Below are positions 17,264-25,875 of a DNA stretch of 64,000 bases, in pieces (position 1 is the first letter of the stretch; every line of letters starts with the position of its first letter). This DNA comes from Chloroflexota bacterium (GTDB lineage: Bacteria; Chloroflexota; Anaerolineae; Aggregatilineales; Phototrophicaceae): assembly GCA_020161935.1 (NCBI GenBank), contig JAIUNI010000017.1, positions 62,001 to 126,000 on the forward strand. The letters are read 5' to 3'. The notes under the pieces are model-generated. The model was not told where the DNA came from and did not search any database. It was given only the letters and a program-made list of their open reading frames with translations. A program made the translations under genes and the position numbers.

Positions 17264-17592
17264 AGCTGTTATTCGACAATAACCTTTCACCTAAATTGGT
17301 GTAGAGACTAGTCAAACACTTTCCCAATTCCAACCATGTATCCTTGCTTAGTTTAGATACAGCATCAGACATTGAAGTATGGAATTTTGCAAAAGTTGAA
17401 GGTTACTGTCTCGTCACGAAGGATGCCGATTTTAATGAACTCTTAGTTGCTAAGGGCTTCCCACCAAAAGTCATTTGGATTCGACTTGGGAATTGCACCA
17501 CAGATACTATTTTTAGATTACTAATCGACCACGTAGATGCGCTACTCGATTTTGATCAAGATGAAAACGCAGGTCTGCTTGAACTACAATAG
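17260..17592 (+). pseudogene. DUF5615 PIN-like toxin, interrupted by an in-frame TAG
   Basis: Reading from the ATG at 17260, which overlaps the antitoxin stop, gives MKLLFDNNLSPKLV then TAG at 17302-17304. After that the same frame continues without interruption to the stop ending at 17592: RLVKHFPNSNHVSLL..., with the PIN-like acidic residues in VTKDADFNELL and the IWIRLGN strand. The first aspartate of the family (LLFDNNLSP) is before the stop. Homologues read through this position, so a single substitution has probably inactivated the toxin. Readthrough, restart at an internal codon or a sequencing error are the alternatives. Confidence 0.85.
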
Positions 17593-17733
17593 GGATTGTC
17601 ACTGAAAGAGTTTTCCTCTTGTTATTTCGCCTTCATACTGCCGAACCGCCGCTGACCAATCGCTTTGGCTTTTCCTGAAATCTGAGGGACACTTACCCGA
17701 AATACAAGCATTTCTTATCGAAAGTAGTGTCCC

Positions 17734-18945
17734 ATGAACCTCGCCCAACCCGAATCGGCTGGCATGTCCAGTGACCGTTTGCAGTGCATCAACGCCCTGA
17801 TGGAGAACTGCGTCACCGATAATCAGCTCCCCGGCATCCTGACGCTCGTTCAGCGGCACGGCAAAGTCGTCCACCTCGGCAAGTTCGGCGCGATGGACAT
17901 AGCCGCCAACAAGCCGATGCAGGAAGACGCACTGTTCCGCATCTATTCGATGACCAAACCCATCACCAGCCTCGCCACCATGATCCTGCTGGAAGAAGGG
18001 CGCTTCAATATCTTCGATCCCGTTTCCAATTTCATTCCCGCCTTCGCCAAAACAAAGGTTTACGATGGCATGAGTGTCAGCGGCATGAAGCTCGTCGATC
18101 AGCAGCCCGCCATGAACATTCAGCACTTACTGACGCATACGGCTGGCCTCAGCTACGGCTCGTTCTTCGACTCGCCGGTTGAGGAACTCTACCGTCAATC
18201 CGGCAGAATAACCTTCACCCGTAACGACCCGCTGGAAAGTTTTATAAACCGCCTCGCCGAATTTCCGCTGCTGTTCCAACCCGGCACGAACTGGCGCTAC
18301 AGCCTCGCCACCGATGTCCTCGGTTACTTAGTGCAAGTCGTCGCCGATATGCCGTTGGGTGATTTCTTACAGGAACGCATCTTCAAGCCGCTGGGCATGA
18401 CCGATACCGCCTTCACCGTACCGGCGGATAAAGTCAGCCGCCTCGCGCAAATCTACACCTCTAAAGAACTCTACAATATCACACCCGTTCCACCTGCCGA
18501 GGTGATGGGTGTCGCCGATGTCACCACACCCACCCAAACACCCCTCGGCGGCGCGGGGTTGGTTTCCACCCTCGCCGATTACCTGACGTTCTGTAACATG
18601 CTGTTGAATAAGGGCGCGTATGAAGGTGGTCGGTTGGTCAGCCGCAAGACCATCGAATGGATGACGGCGAACCACATTCCCGCGTCGATCATGCCAATCT
18701 ATATGGGCTTGGAACAGCGCGATCACGGCTTCGGCTTAGGCTTCCGCGTCACCGTCGATCTTGGGCAATCCCGCCGCTTAAGCTCGGTCGGCGAGTTCGG
18801 TTGGGGCGGCGCGGCCAACACCTACTTCTGGGTTGATCCTGCCGAAGATTTCATCGGCCTGATGATGACCCAGCATCTGCCGCTTTCGCCCTACCCCTTC
18901 AACGACCTGTTCCGCAACCTCGCCTATCAGGCTATCATCGACTAA
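17734..18945 (+). CDS. serine hydrolase, class C beta-lactamase / esterase family
   Basis: 403 residues with the penicillin-recognising fold motifs: S72-M-T-K75 (YSMTKPITS), Y189-S-L (WRYSLATDVLG) and a late Gly-rich strand (FGWGGAANTYFWVDP) in place of the KTG motif. No signal peptide is visible, so it is probably cytoplasmic. Members of this family include esterases and peptidases as well as beta-lactamases; there is no reason to call this one a resistance enzyme. It stands alone, with no clear operon partner. Confidence 0.88.
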   Translation: MNLAQPESAGMSSDRLQCINALMENCVTDNQLPGILTLVQRHGKVVHLGKFGAMDIAANKPMQEDALFRIYSMTKPITSLATMILLEEGRFNIFDPVSNFIPAFAKTKVYDGMSVSGMKLVDQQPAMNIQHLLTHTAGLSYGSFFDSPVEELYRQSGRITFTRNDPLESFINRLAEFPLLFQPGTNWRYSLATDVLGYLVQVVADMPLGDFLQERIFKPLGMTDTAFTVPADKVSRLAQIYTSKELYNITPVPPAEVMGVADVTTPTQTPLGGAGLVSTLADYLTFCNMLLNKGAYEGGRLVSRKTIEWMTANHIPASIMPIYMGLEQRDHGFGLGFRVTVDLGQSRRLSSVGEFGWGGAANTYFWVDPAEDFIGLMMTQHLPLSPYPFNDLFRNLAYQAIID

Positions 18946-18954
18946 ATCCGATAG

Positions 18955-18989
18955 TTGTGTAGGGGTTTGCCGCTGGCAAACCCTCTCTC
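18955..18989. repeat. GTAGGGG-TTTGCC palindrome
   Basis: GTAGGGGTTTGCC, a short centre, then GGCAAACCCTC, placed eight bases after a stop codon. Near-identical copies are at 41502-41530 and 48069-48098. Confidence 0.75.
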
Positions 18990-19001
18990 AATTTTCGCAA
19001 C

Positions 19002-20297
19002 CTAATCACTCACCACCACTTCCTGCTTCACATACACCCGTTTGCCGTCGCCCACGTCCTGAATAACGTGCGTCCCCGGCCCGATCTGTGCGCCTTCACC
19101 GATCTTCACCCCCGGCATGGTCATCGCGTCAACGGCGATGAACGCGCCCTGCCCGATGATCGCCCCCAGCTTGTCGCGCCCCGTATCGAGCTTGTTGCCC
19201 TTCACGCGGCTGCTAACCGTGCCCTTATCAATCCGCAGGTTCGCCGTCGTACACCCCGCCGAGAAGTTCACGCCGGAAGCCAGCACCGAGTCGAGCACAC
19301 GGCAGGCGTGCATATCCACATGCTCCGCCACGTAGCTCCGCGCCACCTCGGTGGTAAAGCCCACGTTGCTCCCGCTCAGTACCATCGAGTTCCGCACCAG
19401 CGCGTTATTCCCCACAATCACCCCCGCGCCGATATACGCGGGTCCAACCACCGCCGCGCCGGGGAATATCTTCGCCCCTTCGCCGATGTACACGTCGCCC
19501 ACCAATGAAGCCGTCTTAGCGACGAATGCGCTTTCCGCCACCTGCTGCCCTTTGCCCTTTAACTGGTCGAGGAACACGTTCATGATGTCCAGCACATGCC
19601 ACGGGAACTTCAGCGCTTTCCACTGCCCACTGTAGCGCACCACTTGGTACGTCATCCCCTTCATCAGCGCGTCCATCGCCCGTTCGTAGTGGTCGTCGCT
19701 GGGGATGTCCTTCGTGTATTCGGCCTTGATCGCCTCGAACAACTGCCCGACGTTCGTGTGCAAATGTGCGACGAACGTGACGAGATTGCTCGGTCGGTTC
19801 TCCGCCCCCGGCTTCTCCACCATGCCGCTGATGCGCCCCGCCGCGTCCACCACCAAGTAGCCACCGGGGAAATACTCCGTCATCTCGTACCCTGCCAGAT
19901 AGCTCGCAGCCGGATTCCGCGCGTGTGCTGCCAGCATATCGAGGTGCAGCTTGTCCTCCACTACGTCGTGAATCTGGTTGATATAAACAGGTGTATCCAG
20001 CCGGTTCGCGAGGACTGGCTCGGCCTTCAAGATGGCATCACCCATCCCTTTCGGCTCTGGCTGTACCACGATCTCGATCTTCATGTCCGTCATCCCCTCG
20101 ACCAACCCCGCGATGTCCACGCGGTTTTCGAGGTTCGCCACGATAATCACCTCGCGGAAGCCGAGCGCGGCATACTGTTGGAGCTGTGTGACCAGCAGCG
20201 GCTGCGCCCCAAACTTAATCAACGACTTCTCGCGTAAAGGCCACATGCGTGACGATGCACCACCAGCCAAAATAATCAGTACGGGTGACTCGGCCAT
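19002..20297 (-). CDS. sugar-phosphate nucleotidyltransferase with left-handed beta-helix domain
   Basis: 431 residues from the ATG at 20297 (AAAGGA six bases upstream; a TTG two codons earlier is also open). The N-terminal NTP-transferase domain shows LAGGASSRMWPLREKSLIKFG, the nucleotide-binding loop, and a domain ending near 240. The C-terminal half has hexapeptide repeats (GEGAKIFPGAAVVGPAYIGAGVIVGNNALV...), as in GlmU or GDP-mannose pyrophosphorylase-like proteins. It should make an NDP-sugar from a sugar-1-phosphate; the exact sugar cannot be read off. Confidence 0.85.
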   Translation of the reverse strand: MAESPVLIILAGGASSRMWPLREKSLIKFGAQPLLVTQLQQYAALGFREVIIVANLENRVDIAGLVEGMTDMKIEIVVQPEPKGMGDAILKAEPVLANRLDTPVYINQIHDVVEDKLHLDMLAAHARNPAASYLAGYEMTEYFPGGYLVVDAAGRISGMVEKPGAENRPSNLVTFVAHLHTNVGQLFEAIKAEYTKDIPSDDHYERAMDALMKGMTYQVVRYSGQWKALKFPWHVLDIMNVFLDQLKGKGQQVAESAFVAKTASLVGDVYIGEGAKIFPGAAVVGPAYIGAGVIVGNNALVRNSMVLSGSNVGFTTEVARSYVAEHVDMHACRVLDSVLASGVNFSAGCTTANLRIDKGTVSSRVKGNKLDTGRDKLGAIIGQGAFIAVDAMTMPGVKIGEGAQIGPGTHVIQDVGDGKRVYVKQEVVVSD

Positions 20298-20534
20298 AAC
20301 CAATCCTTTATAGAGTAAATTGCGTCGCTCAATTGCGCGTTATTCTACCAGCCCTCACCTTTCACCCACCAAATAGTCACATTCTTGTCGAAGAATGGAC
20401 TCCCCACGACATTACTCTGTTGTGCAATAAAGCTGCACCGTCTCATTTTCAACCCGGCACATTCAATCGGCTGACACCTATTGCCTATAGACGACAAACA
20501 CTTCCATACATAAGATATAGGGAGATCACAGATC

Positions 20535-20990
20535 ATGAGGGCTGTAATATCAATGAATACAACGCTTCTCGCCAACTTGATGCAGATTGCTATCGATCAA
20601 ACCAAAGCGGATCGCGCCATGATTTGCGACACTCAGTTAGCCGTCCTCGGCAGCGTTAATCTCGATCAAACCGAGATCCTCTCTGAACGCCTGACCGAAG
20701 TCGTGCAAAAAGCCATCACCACCGGTCAACCCGTCATCACCAACAACGCCGTGCGCGATGCCGCCAATGCCCCCCACACCAAGACCAACTTTGACAACCT
20801 GCGCGGCGTGGTCGTCATCCCCGTTGCTGGCCTCGGTGCGCTTTACCTCGACCGTCCGCTCAAGCAGGGCATCATCGCCAAAGGCACAGTAGATCGCCTG
20901 CTCAAGGTAGCGGAACTCGCCGCCAAAGAAGGCCAACCCGAAGCCACAGCCGATCATCTCGGTGAGCTTTATAAACAAGTGTCGGTGTAA
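20535..20990 (+). CDS. small GAF-like domain protein
   Basis: 151 residues (145 if the second ATG at 20553 is used; GGGAG and GAGGG lie at marginal distances from each). The alternation of helix and strand (LMQIAIDQTKADRAMICD, VITNNAVRDAANAPHTKTNFDNLRGVVVIPVAGLGALYLDRP) fits a GAF sensor domain, the last strand being typical. No output domain is attached. A strong bidirectional terminator follows. Confidence 0.7.
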   Translation: MRAVISMNTTLLANLMQIAIDQTKADRAMICDTQLAVLGSVNLDQTEILSERLTEVVQKAITTGQPVITNNAVRDAANAPHTKTNFDNLRGVVVIPVAGLGALYLDRPLKQGIIAKGTVDRLLKVAELAAKEGQPEATADHLGELYKQVSV

Positions 20991-20993
20991 ACA

Positions 20994-21030
20994 AAAACGG
21001 GCGACTGTAACAAGTCGCCCGTTTTATTTT
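20994..21030. terminator. bidirectional intrinsic terminator
   Basis: A 13-base perfect stem (arms 20994-21006 and 21013-21025, core ACGGGCGACT / AGTCGCCCGT) is followed by a T-rich run on the plus strand and preceded by an A-run that serves the minus-strand gene ending at 21051. Confidence 0.9.
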
Positions 21031-21050
21031 CACGTAAAATATATTGGTGA

Positions 21051-21209
21051 TTATCGCGCTTCAACCATATAAACGCTTGGCTGCTCCGCTGCACTCATCC
21101 CATGTGCCGATGCCTTGCCAATCACCGAAATAACCGTAATCACAACAGCGATCAACACCACGTTGCGGATCAGTTTGTAGGAAATTTCAAAACTCCGATT
21201 TTCGTACAT
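21051..21209 (-). CDS. 52-residue single-pass membrane protein
   Basis: From the ATG at 21209, which has AAAGGA eight bases upstream, the product is 52 residues: a charged N-terminus, one hydrophobic helix (LIRNVVLIAVVITVISVIG) and a short polar tail. The good ribosome-binding site and shared terminator support a real small gene. The function is unknown. The 181-base gap to 21390 shows nothing else. Confidence 0.6.
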   Translation of the reverse strand: MYENRSFEISYKLIRNVVLIAVVITVISVIGKASAHGMSAAEQPSVYMVEAR

Positions 21210-21390
21210 GATGTCTATCCTTTTTAGCAGTGCTTTAATGTGTACGAATAAATAACGATTTCTGGTTTGGAAAGTAAACAAATTTTCTTACAGAATAAGC
21301 GGAATCAAACATGAAGAAATGAGTAATTTGTCGAAACTTCGCTAGGAAACTCAGCCTATTCACGCCTTTTTCAGAAGGAATTAACGCAAC

Positions 21391-22128
21391 ATGCCATCAG
21401 CCACCAGTTACGCCGCCACTCTCCGCGCCCTGCCAACCAACAAGTGGGAAGCCTACTTACTCGCCAACTCCGGTTTACCCGGCCCACGCGCCAACCTTGC
21501 CCTCGCTCAGTCGGTGGCTGACCTCGGCGATGAAGCCCTTTTTCGCCGCCTCATCAAACACGATGCGGCTAGCGCACCAACTAATTTCCCTGCCGAATTT
21601 CTTGCGCTCTGCGGCACCATTGGCTTCGGTCGTTTACTGGTAGAACACCACCCCGCCGCCCTCGATACGCTGCGCCAGCAGGCCAACGACCCGCGCTGGC
21701 GTGTGCGGGAAGGCGTGGCGATGGCCTTCCAACGCCTCGGCGACCATGACTTCGTTGAATTGATTAGCCTGATGGAAGACTGGGCGAACGGTACGGCCTA
21801 TGAACAACGCGCCGCTGCCGCCGCCCTCTGTGAACCGCGCTTGCTCAAGAATCCGGCGCAGGTCGCCCGTGTGCTGGGCATCCTCGACACCATCACCGCC
21901 AGCATCCCCGCCGTCACCAACCGCAAGGCTGATGACTTCCTCGCCCTCCGCAAAGGTCTCGCCTACTGTTGGAGTGTCGCGGTCGCCGCCCACCCCGACG
22001 CGGGCAAACCCCTCATGGAAAAGTGGCTGGCCTCATCCGATAAAGACATCCTGTGGCTCATGCGCGAAAACCTCAAAAAAGACCGGTTGAAGCGGATGGA
22101 TGCAGCATGGGTTGGGAAGTTTAGCTGA
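21391..22128 (+). CDS. HEAT/ARM-repeat-like protein
   Basis: 245 residues, almost wholly helical. Repeating helical pairs such as ALDTLRQQANDPRWRVREGVAMAFQRLGDHD fit HEAT-like repeats, as seen in PBS-lyase-type and DNA-alkylation-repeat proteins. No catalytic residues are evident. AAGGA lies eleven bases before the ATG. Probably a protein-binding scaffold; the DNA alkylation repeat family is an alternative. Confidence 0.7.
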   Translation: MPSATSYAATLRALPTNKWEAYLLANSGLPGPRANLALAQSVADLGDEALFRRLIKHDAASAPTNFPAEFLALCGTIGFGRLLVEHHPAALDTLRQQANDPRWRVREGVAMAFQRLGDHDFVELISLMEDWANGTAYEQRAAAAALCEPRLLKNPAQVARVLGILDTITASIPAVTNRKADDFLALRKGLAYCWSVAVAAHPDAGKPLMEKWLASSDKDILWLMRENLKKDRLKRMDAAWVGKFS

Positions 22129-22134
22129 ATAGTT

Positions 22135-23178
22135 TTACGCTGGATTTATAGAAATCAGTTCTTTTCCAAATATTTCTAGACGTTTTTCAGGGTCAGATAA
22201 TTCATTGATCAGAAACCTTATCCATTCGCCAGTATAAACGTAATCTTGATGCGGTTCATCCCAATGACAATATCTCATGTCAGTTCTTTCGGCGTTTTTA
22301 CTATGCGTTTCTGGCCTTATTCTATAATGTCTCCAACACTTCGCATGGTGGCTCGCAGCATGAAATTTCTTATTTATAGCCGCACCAACACGTTTACTAA
22401 CTTCACCAGACTTGAACATGCCTAGGTTAGCAACAGGTATTTTTACGGTATTTTCTTTGACCATAACAACATCTTTTTTGTCGCCAAAGTCTTCAGGGTT
22501 TTCTGGATCGTATATCTTAAACTCTATTGCTAAGTCACTACTGTTTTTTCGATTTCCAGTTTTGGGAGTAAGAAAAACTCTGAAGCTATATTGGCTATCC
22601 CCAAATATATTTTCGCTAAGGGCATCCCTGTAAACATCAATGTAATTCTTGACAAGTTCATACTCTGATGATTGCAACTCTTTAAGTACTTTATTCCTCC
22701 AATCAGGATTTACGCTTAGTAATTGAAGTGGTATAGCTAATGAATCATTCAAGGTATATTCTTCACCAAAATTTTCCACAAAGAGTCGCTCAAAATTCAT
22801 CAATAATGCTTGACATTCACCTATAACGTGTGGATCTAACGCTGGCAAAAAGCGATGCTCTATTTTATTTCTTAGTCCAATAATAAACTCAAGGTTTTTC
22901 CTAATAGGTGAGCTATCCTGTTTATATAAATGCTTGATACATTTACTTATGTCCCAAGACTTATTTTCTCCATCAATCACTATGTCTTTGTAATAATACT
23001 TGACTCTTTTCCTTTCAAAGATGGCATGTAGTAGTGCTGTCCAAGCAATAATCATCAGAACGATATAACTATAAGAACGAAATTTAGTGGAGGGTTTATT
23101 ATAAACATCAACCGCAAGGATCGCGGACTCTCTTGATTTTTCTAGAAGTTGCAGTATTTTCTTAGATCGTATTGTCAT
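22135..23178 (-). CDS. DUF3644 domain protein
   Basis: 347 residues from the ATG at 23178, which has AGGA seven bases upstream. The N-terminus (LLEKSRESAILAVDVYNKPSTKFRSYSYIVLMIIAWTALLHAIFE) and the middle (FIIGLRNKIEHRFLPALDPHVIGECQALLMNFE) match the DUF3644 pattern. The RNKIEHR stretch resembles the R-x4-6-H of HEPN-type RNases, but this link is my inference. The gene is strongly AT-rich next to GC-rich neighbours and stands alone, which suggests recent transfer. A defence role is possible but unproven. Confidence 0.75.
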   Translation of the reverse strand: MTIRSKKILQLLEKSRESAILAVDVYNKPSTKFRSYSYIVLMIIAWTALLHAIFERKRVKYYYKDIVIDGENKSWDISKCIKHLYKQDSSPIRKNLEFIIGLRNKIEHRFLPALDPHVIGECQALLMNFERLFVENFGEEYTLNDSLAIPLQLLSVNPDWRNKVLKELQSSEYELVKNYIDVYRDALSENIFGDSQYSFRVFLTPKTGNRKNSSDLAIEFKIYDPENPEDFGDKKDVVMVKENTVKIPVANLGMFKSGEVSKRVGAAINKKFHAASHHAKCWRHYRIRPETHSKNAERTDMRYCHWDEPHQDYVYTGEWIRFLINELSDPEKRLEIFGKELISINPA

Positions 23179-23370
23179 ATAATTATCCTGATATATTAAT
23201 TCAATCAACTAATATATCACAATAAAAACGTCACAGTTGTGAATTAAATATAAATTTCGTGCTTATTTCACTAATACAAACTAGTCCGCAACAGTGTAGT
23301 GCAACTTCCCAAAAGTTTGCCTTTTCTAACCATCAAAACAGAATTTTTGTGCTACAATAACCTTATCTCT

Positions 23371-23772
23371 GTGCCATTGTGTCTTGGAGCCTTTGTGTTA
23401 AATCGCTCTGCTTTCGCTTCCCTTCTTGGCGCTCTTGGCGATTTGTATTCGCTTATCTTTTCTTTGTGCCTTCGTGGTAAAAATGAATTTGCATTTGTCA
23501 TTTCGGCGGTTCACTCCCTCACTTCCGCCGAATCGACAACGGCGGCGGATACACGGCAGCAATCCGCTGCACTTGCGCCATTTCAGCGGTTACAGCCGAG
23601 ACTCCCGCCGCCACAAAATCACACCTCAGCGGATGCACGGGAGCTTCCCGCCAGCCATTTCAGCGGATAATTTTGCATTTTGTGACATTTCCGACATTTC
23701 CGACAAATCAAAAACGTCGCTCTTTCGAACGACGCTTTCTAGACTCTAAATCTCTGAGCCTCTGCGGTTAAA
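23371..23772. repeat. about 390-bp dispersed element, copy A
   Basis: Non-coding and homologous, in inverted orientation, to 43563-43950. Both share TTTAACCGCAGAG at one end, GCAGAG-TTTAAC at the other, the words CACGGGAGC-TCCCGCC and CAGCGG inside, and a terminator-like hairpin. The element abuts the lacI stop, and the stop TAA (23770-23768) lies within its TTTAACC edge. Together with the AT-rich upstream region of the DUF3644 gene it fills the 589-base gap 23179-23767. Confidence 0.85.
23713..23737 (-). terminator. element-borne terminator hairpin downstream of lacI
   Basis: AACGTCG / CGACG stem (23713-23719 with 23730-23734), read on the minus strand as a hairpin followed by TTTTTG. The counterpart at 43609 has GCCG/CGGC instead of GTCG/CGAC, a compensated change that keeps pairing. 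Confidence 0.7.
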
Positions 23773-24778
23773 CGCTCGACTTCCGCACCATTAACTCATG
23801 CGGCAGCACAACCGACTCAGCCGCTTGCCCATCGAGCAGTTCAAACAGCTTCTGCACCATCAACCGTCCGCCCTGCTGGATCGGCTGGTGAATGGTCGTC
23901 AGTGGCGGTGAGCAGTAAGCCGCCAGCGAGATATCATCGTAGCCTACAACCGCGATTTCACGCCCCACTTCACGCCCCATCTGCCGCAGCACTTCCATCA
24001 CCCCCACCGCCATAAAGTCGCTGCACGCGAAAATCCCGTCGAGGTCAGGCGCACGTTCCAGCAGCGTATGAACCGCGTTCTGTGCCGCGTCCGGCGTAAA
24101 ATCGGTAAACACCACCAGCGCTTCGTCCACCGGTAGGCCGCAGTCAGTCAAACCCGCCGCGTACCCCTGCCGCCGTGCATCCGTCTCGACCATGCGCTCA
24201 AAGCCGCCAATAAACCCGATGCGCTGCCGCCCCATCTGCCCCAAGTGCCGCACCGCTTCCCGCGCTCCCGCTTGGCTGTCGCACCCCACCGAAACATATG
24301 TCTGCTCCGGCAGCTTTGCCCCCCACACTACGAACTTGGCATCCAGCGCTTGCAGGGTATGAATGCCCACGTCATCCAGCGCCCGGTCAATCAGCAGAAT
24401 CCCATCCACCCGCTTGTCCAATACATAGCGATTGCACCAATCGTCCGTCTCGATATGCACCCGCGCGATAATCGAGTCGTACCCGTACTGGTCGAGTTCG
24501 TCGGTAATCGCGCCCATAATTTCGAGGTAAAAGGGGTCAGAGATCGGTCGGCGGCTGGCATCCTGATACGGGAACAAGGTCGCAATCGTCTGCGACTGTT
24601 GCAGCCGGAAGTTCCGCGCCCGCACGTCCGGTCGGTAGCGCATTTCAGAGGCGACCCGCTGAATTTGCTGGCGCGTATGCTCCGGTATCGCCGCGTGGTT
24701 GTTCAGCGCCCGCGAAACCGTCGAGGTCGAAACACCGGCTGCGCGGGCAACATCAGCGATGGTGACACGGTTGGTCAT
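23768..24778 (-). CDS. LacI family transcriptional regulator
   Basis: 336 residues from the ATG at 24778; a GTG two codons earlier is possible. The N-terminal helix-turn-helix and hinge are canonical (VTIADVARAAGVSTSTVSRALN, then RPDVRARNFRLQQSQ), followed by a periplasmic-binding-like effector domain (IATLFPY... DGIFACSDFMAVGVMEVL... VVGYDDISLAAYCSPPLTTI). It starts nine bases from the end of the dipeptidase gene and shares its operon, so it may control the dipeptidase and LutA-like genes in response to a small sugar-like or nucleoside-like ligand. Confidence 0.95.
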   Translation of the reverse strand: MTNRVTIADVARAAGVSTSTVSRALNNHAAIPEHTRQQIQRVASEMRYRPDVRARNFRLQQSQTIATLFPYQDASRRPISDPFYLEIMGAITDELDQYGYDSIIARVHIETDDWCNRYVLDKRVDGILLIDRALDDVGIHTLQALDAKFVVWGAKLPEQTYVSVGCDSQAGAREAVRHLGQMGRQRIGFIGGFERMVETDARRQGYAAGLTDCGLPVDEALVVFTDFTPDAAQNAVHTLLERAPDLDGIFACSDFMAVGVMEVLRQMGREVGREIAVVGYDDISLAAYCSPPLTTIHQPIQQGGRLMVQKLFELLDGQAAESVVLPHELMVRKSSV

Positions 24779-24787
24779 CCCCACGCC

Positions 24788-25870
24788 TTATTCCGGCAGT
24801 CCTTCACGCAGCTTGCGAAGCATGTTGCCGGAGGTAAACCCGTCAATGTCGGCCTCACTGTAATGACGCTTCCGCATCTCATCCGCGATCTTCCACAGGT
24901 CAGCCACCGTATCCAGCCCATCAGGGTATTCGTCGCTGCCCATGCCCGCGTACCAATCCGTCCCGATACCGACGTTCCGGTTGCTGCCCGTCAGTTGGCA
25001 GATGTGGTCAATCGCATCCACAATCCGCGAGATCGGGATCGCATCCCCCGCTTTATAGTCCGTCTTCCAAAACACGTTCAGCAATACCAAGCCCATCACC
25101 GCATCCCGCTTGCCCATCAGCTTAATCGCCGCGTCGGTCAGATGGCGGTCGGTGTTACAAATCCAGCGCGGGTTCGCGTGGCTGGCGATGATCGGGCCGG
25201 GGTAAGTCTCTAACGACTCCATACAGGCTTCTTCCGCCATGTGCGACAGGTCAAGCACCGCGTTGTACGTCGCCATCTCCTTGAGCAGTTGCCGCCCCAA
25301 ATCCGTTAGCGGCCCCGGTGACTGGGTACCGCCTGCGTAGCGCGTCTTGCTCCACGATGTACCGAGGACACGCACGCCGCGTTCCCACCACGTCCCGAAC
25401 TGCGACGGCTCGATCACGGGATCAGCCCCTTCCATCAGCAGCACCATCCCGTGCAAGCGTTTGGCGGGGTCAGCGCCCTCTTCCCAGCTCGCCAGCACCG
25501 CGTTCAAATCACCCTTATTCTCGACAATCCGTACATTCGGATTGCTCGCTGCCAGTTGGATGTAATACTCCAACTGCCGGTAGGCTGCGTCGTGCGCTTC
25601 CTGTGGGCTGCTGTAAGACGATGTTGAGTGTTCAGTCGCGACCATCCCGCCCCACGGCTTAAAGTCGGTTGGCTCGACAAACAGCGTCGCCCCCACCAAC
25701 CCGATCCGCGAAGCCAGCGCGTCCGGCAGTCCGGTCGCCGCGAGTCCTTTGCGGCGCGGATGGCTGATACCCGCTTCCAAACGGCGGCTCTCGGCTGTGC
25801 TCAGGCGGTAGTCACGGTCGCAGTCAATCGCGTCGTAAGCAATATCGCGGTGCATGTCAGCAATAATCAT
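24788..25870 (-). CDS. M19 membrane dipeptidase (renal dipeptidase-like)
   Basis: 360 residues. It has the zinc-amidohydrolase layout of M19: an N-terminal DMHRD replacing the usual DGHND, LLMEGADP with the bridging glutamate, DLSHM, IASHANPR with the histidines, and GIGTDWYAG with a C-terminal aspartate. Enzymes of this family cleave dipeptides, often with D-residues. No signal peptide is visible, so it is probably cytoplasmic. It is sandwiched five bases after the LutA-like gene and before lacI in one operon. Confidence 0.9.
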   Translation of the reverse strand: MIIADMHRDIAYDAIDCDRDYRLSTAESRRLEAGISHPRRKGLAATGLPDALASRIGLVGATLFVEPTDFKPWGGMVATEHSTSSYSSPQEAHDAAYRQLEYYIQLAASNPNVRIVENKGDLNAVLASWEEGADPAKRLHGMVLLMEGADPVIEPSQFGTWWERGVRVLGTSWSKTRYAGGTQSPGPLTDLGRQLLKEMATYNAVLDLSHMAEEACMESLETYPGPIIASHANPRWICNTDRHLTDAAIKLMGKRDAVMGLVLLNVFWKTDYKAGDAIPISRIVDAIDHICQLTGSNRNVGIGTDWYAGMGSDEYPDGLDTVADLWKIADEMRKRHYSEADIDGFTSGNMLRKLREGLPE

Positions 25871-25875
25871 AGGGT

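Noticed and set aside
23299..23749. Short open frames within the repeat element copy A (and its counterpart at 43565-44165)
   Set aside because: The element is not conserved as protein between copies; frames differ and the hairpin is conserved instead.
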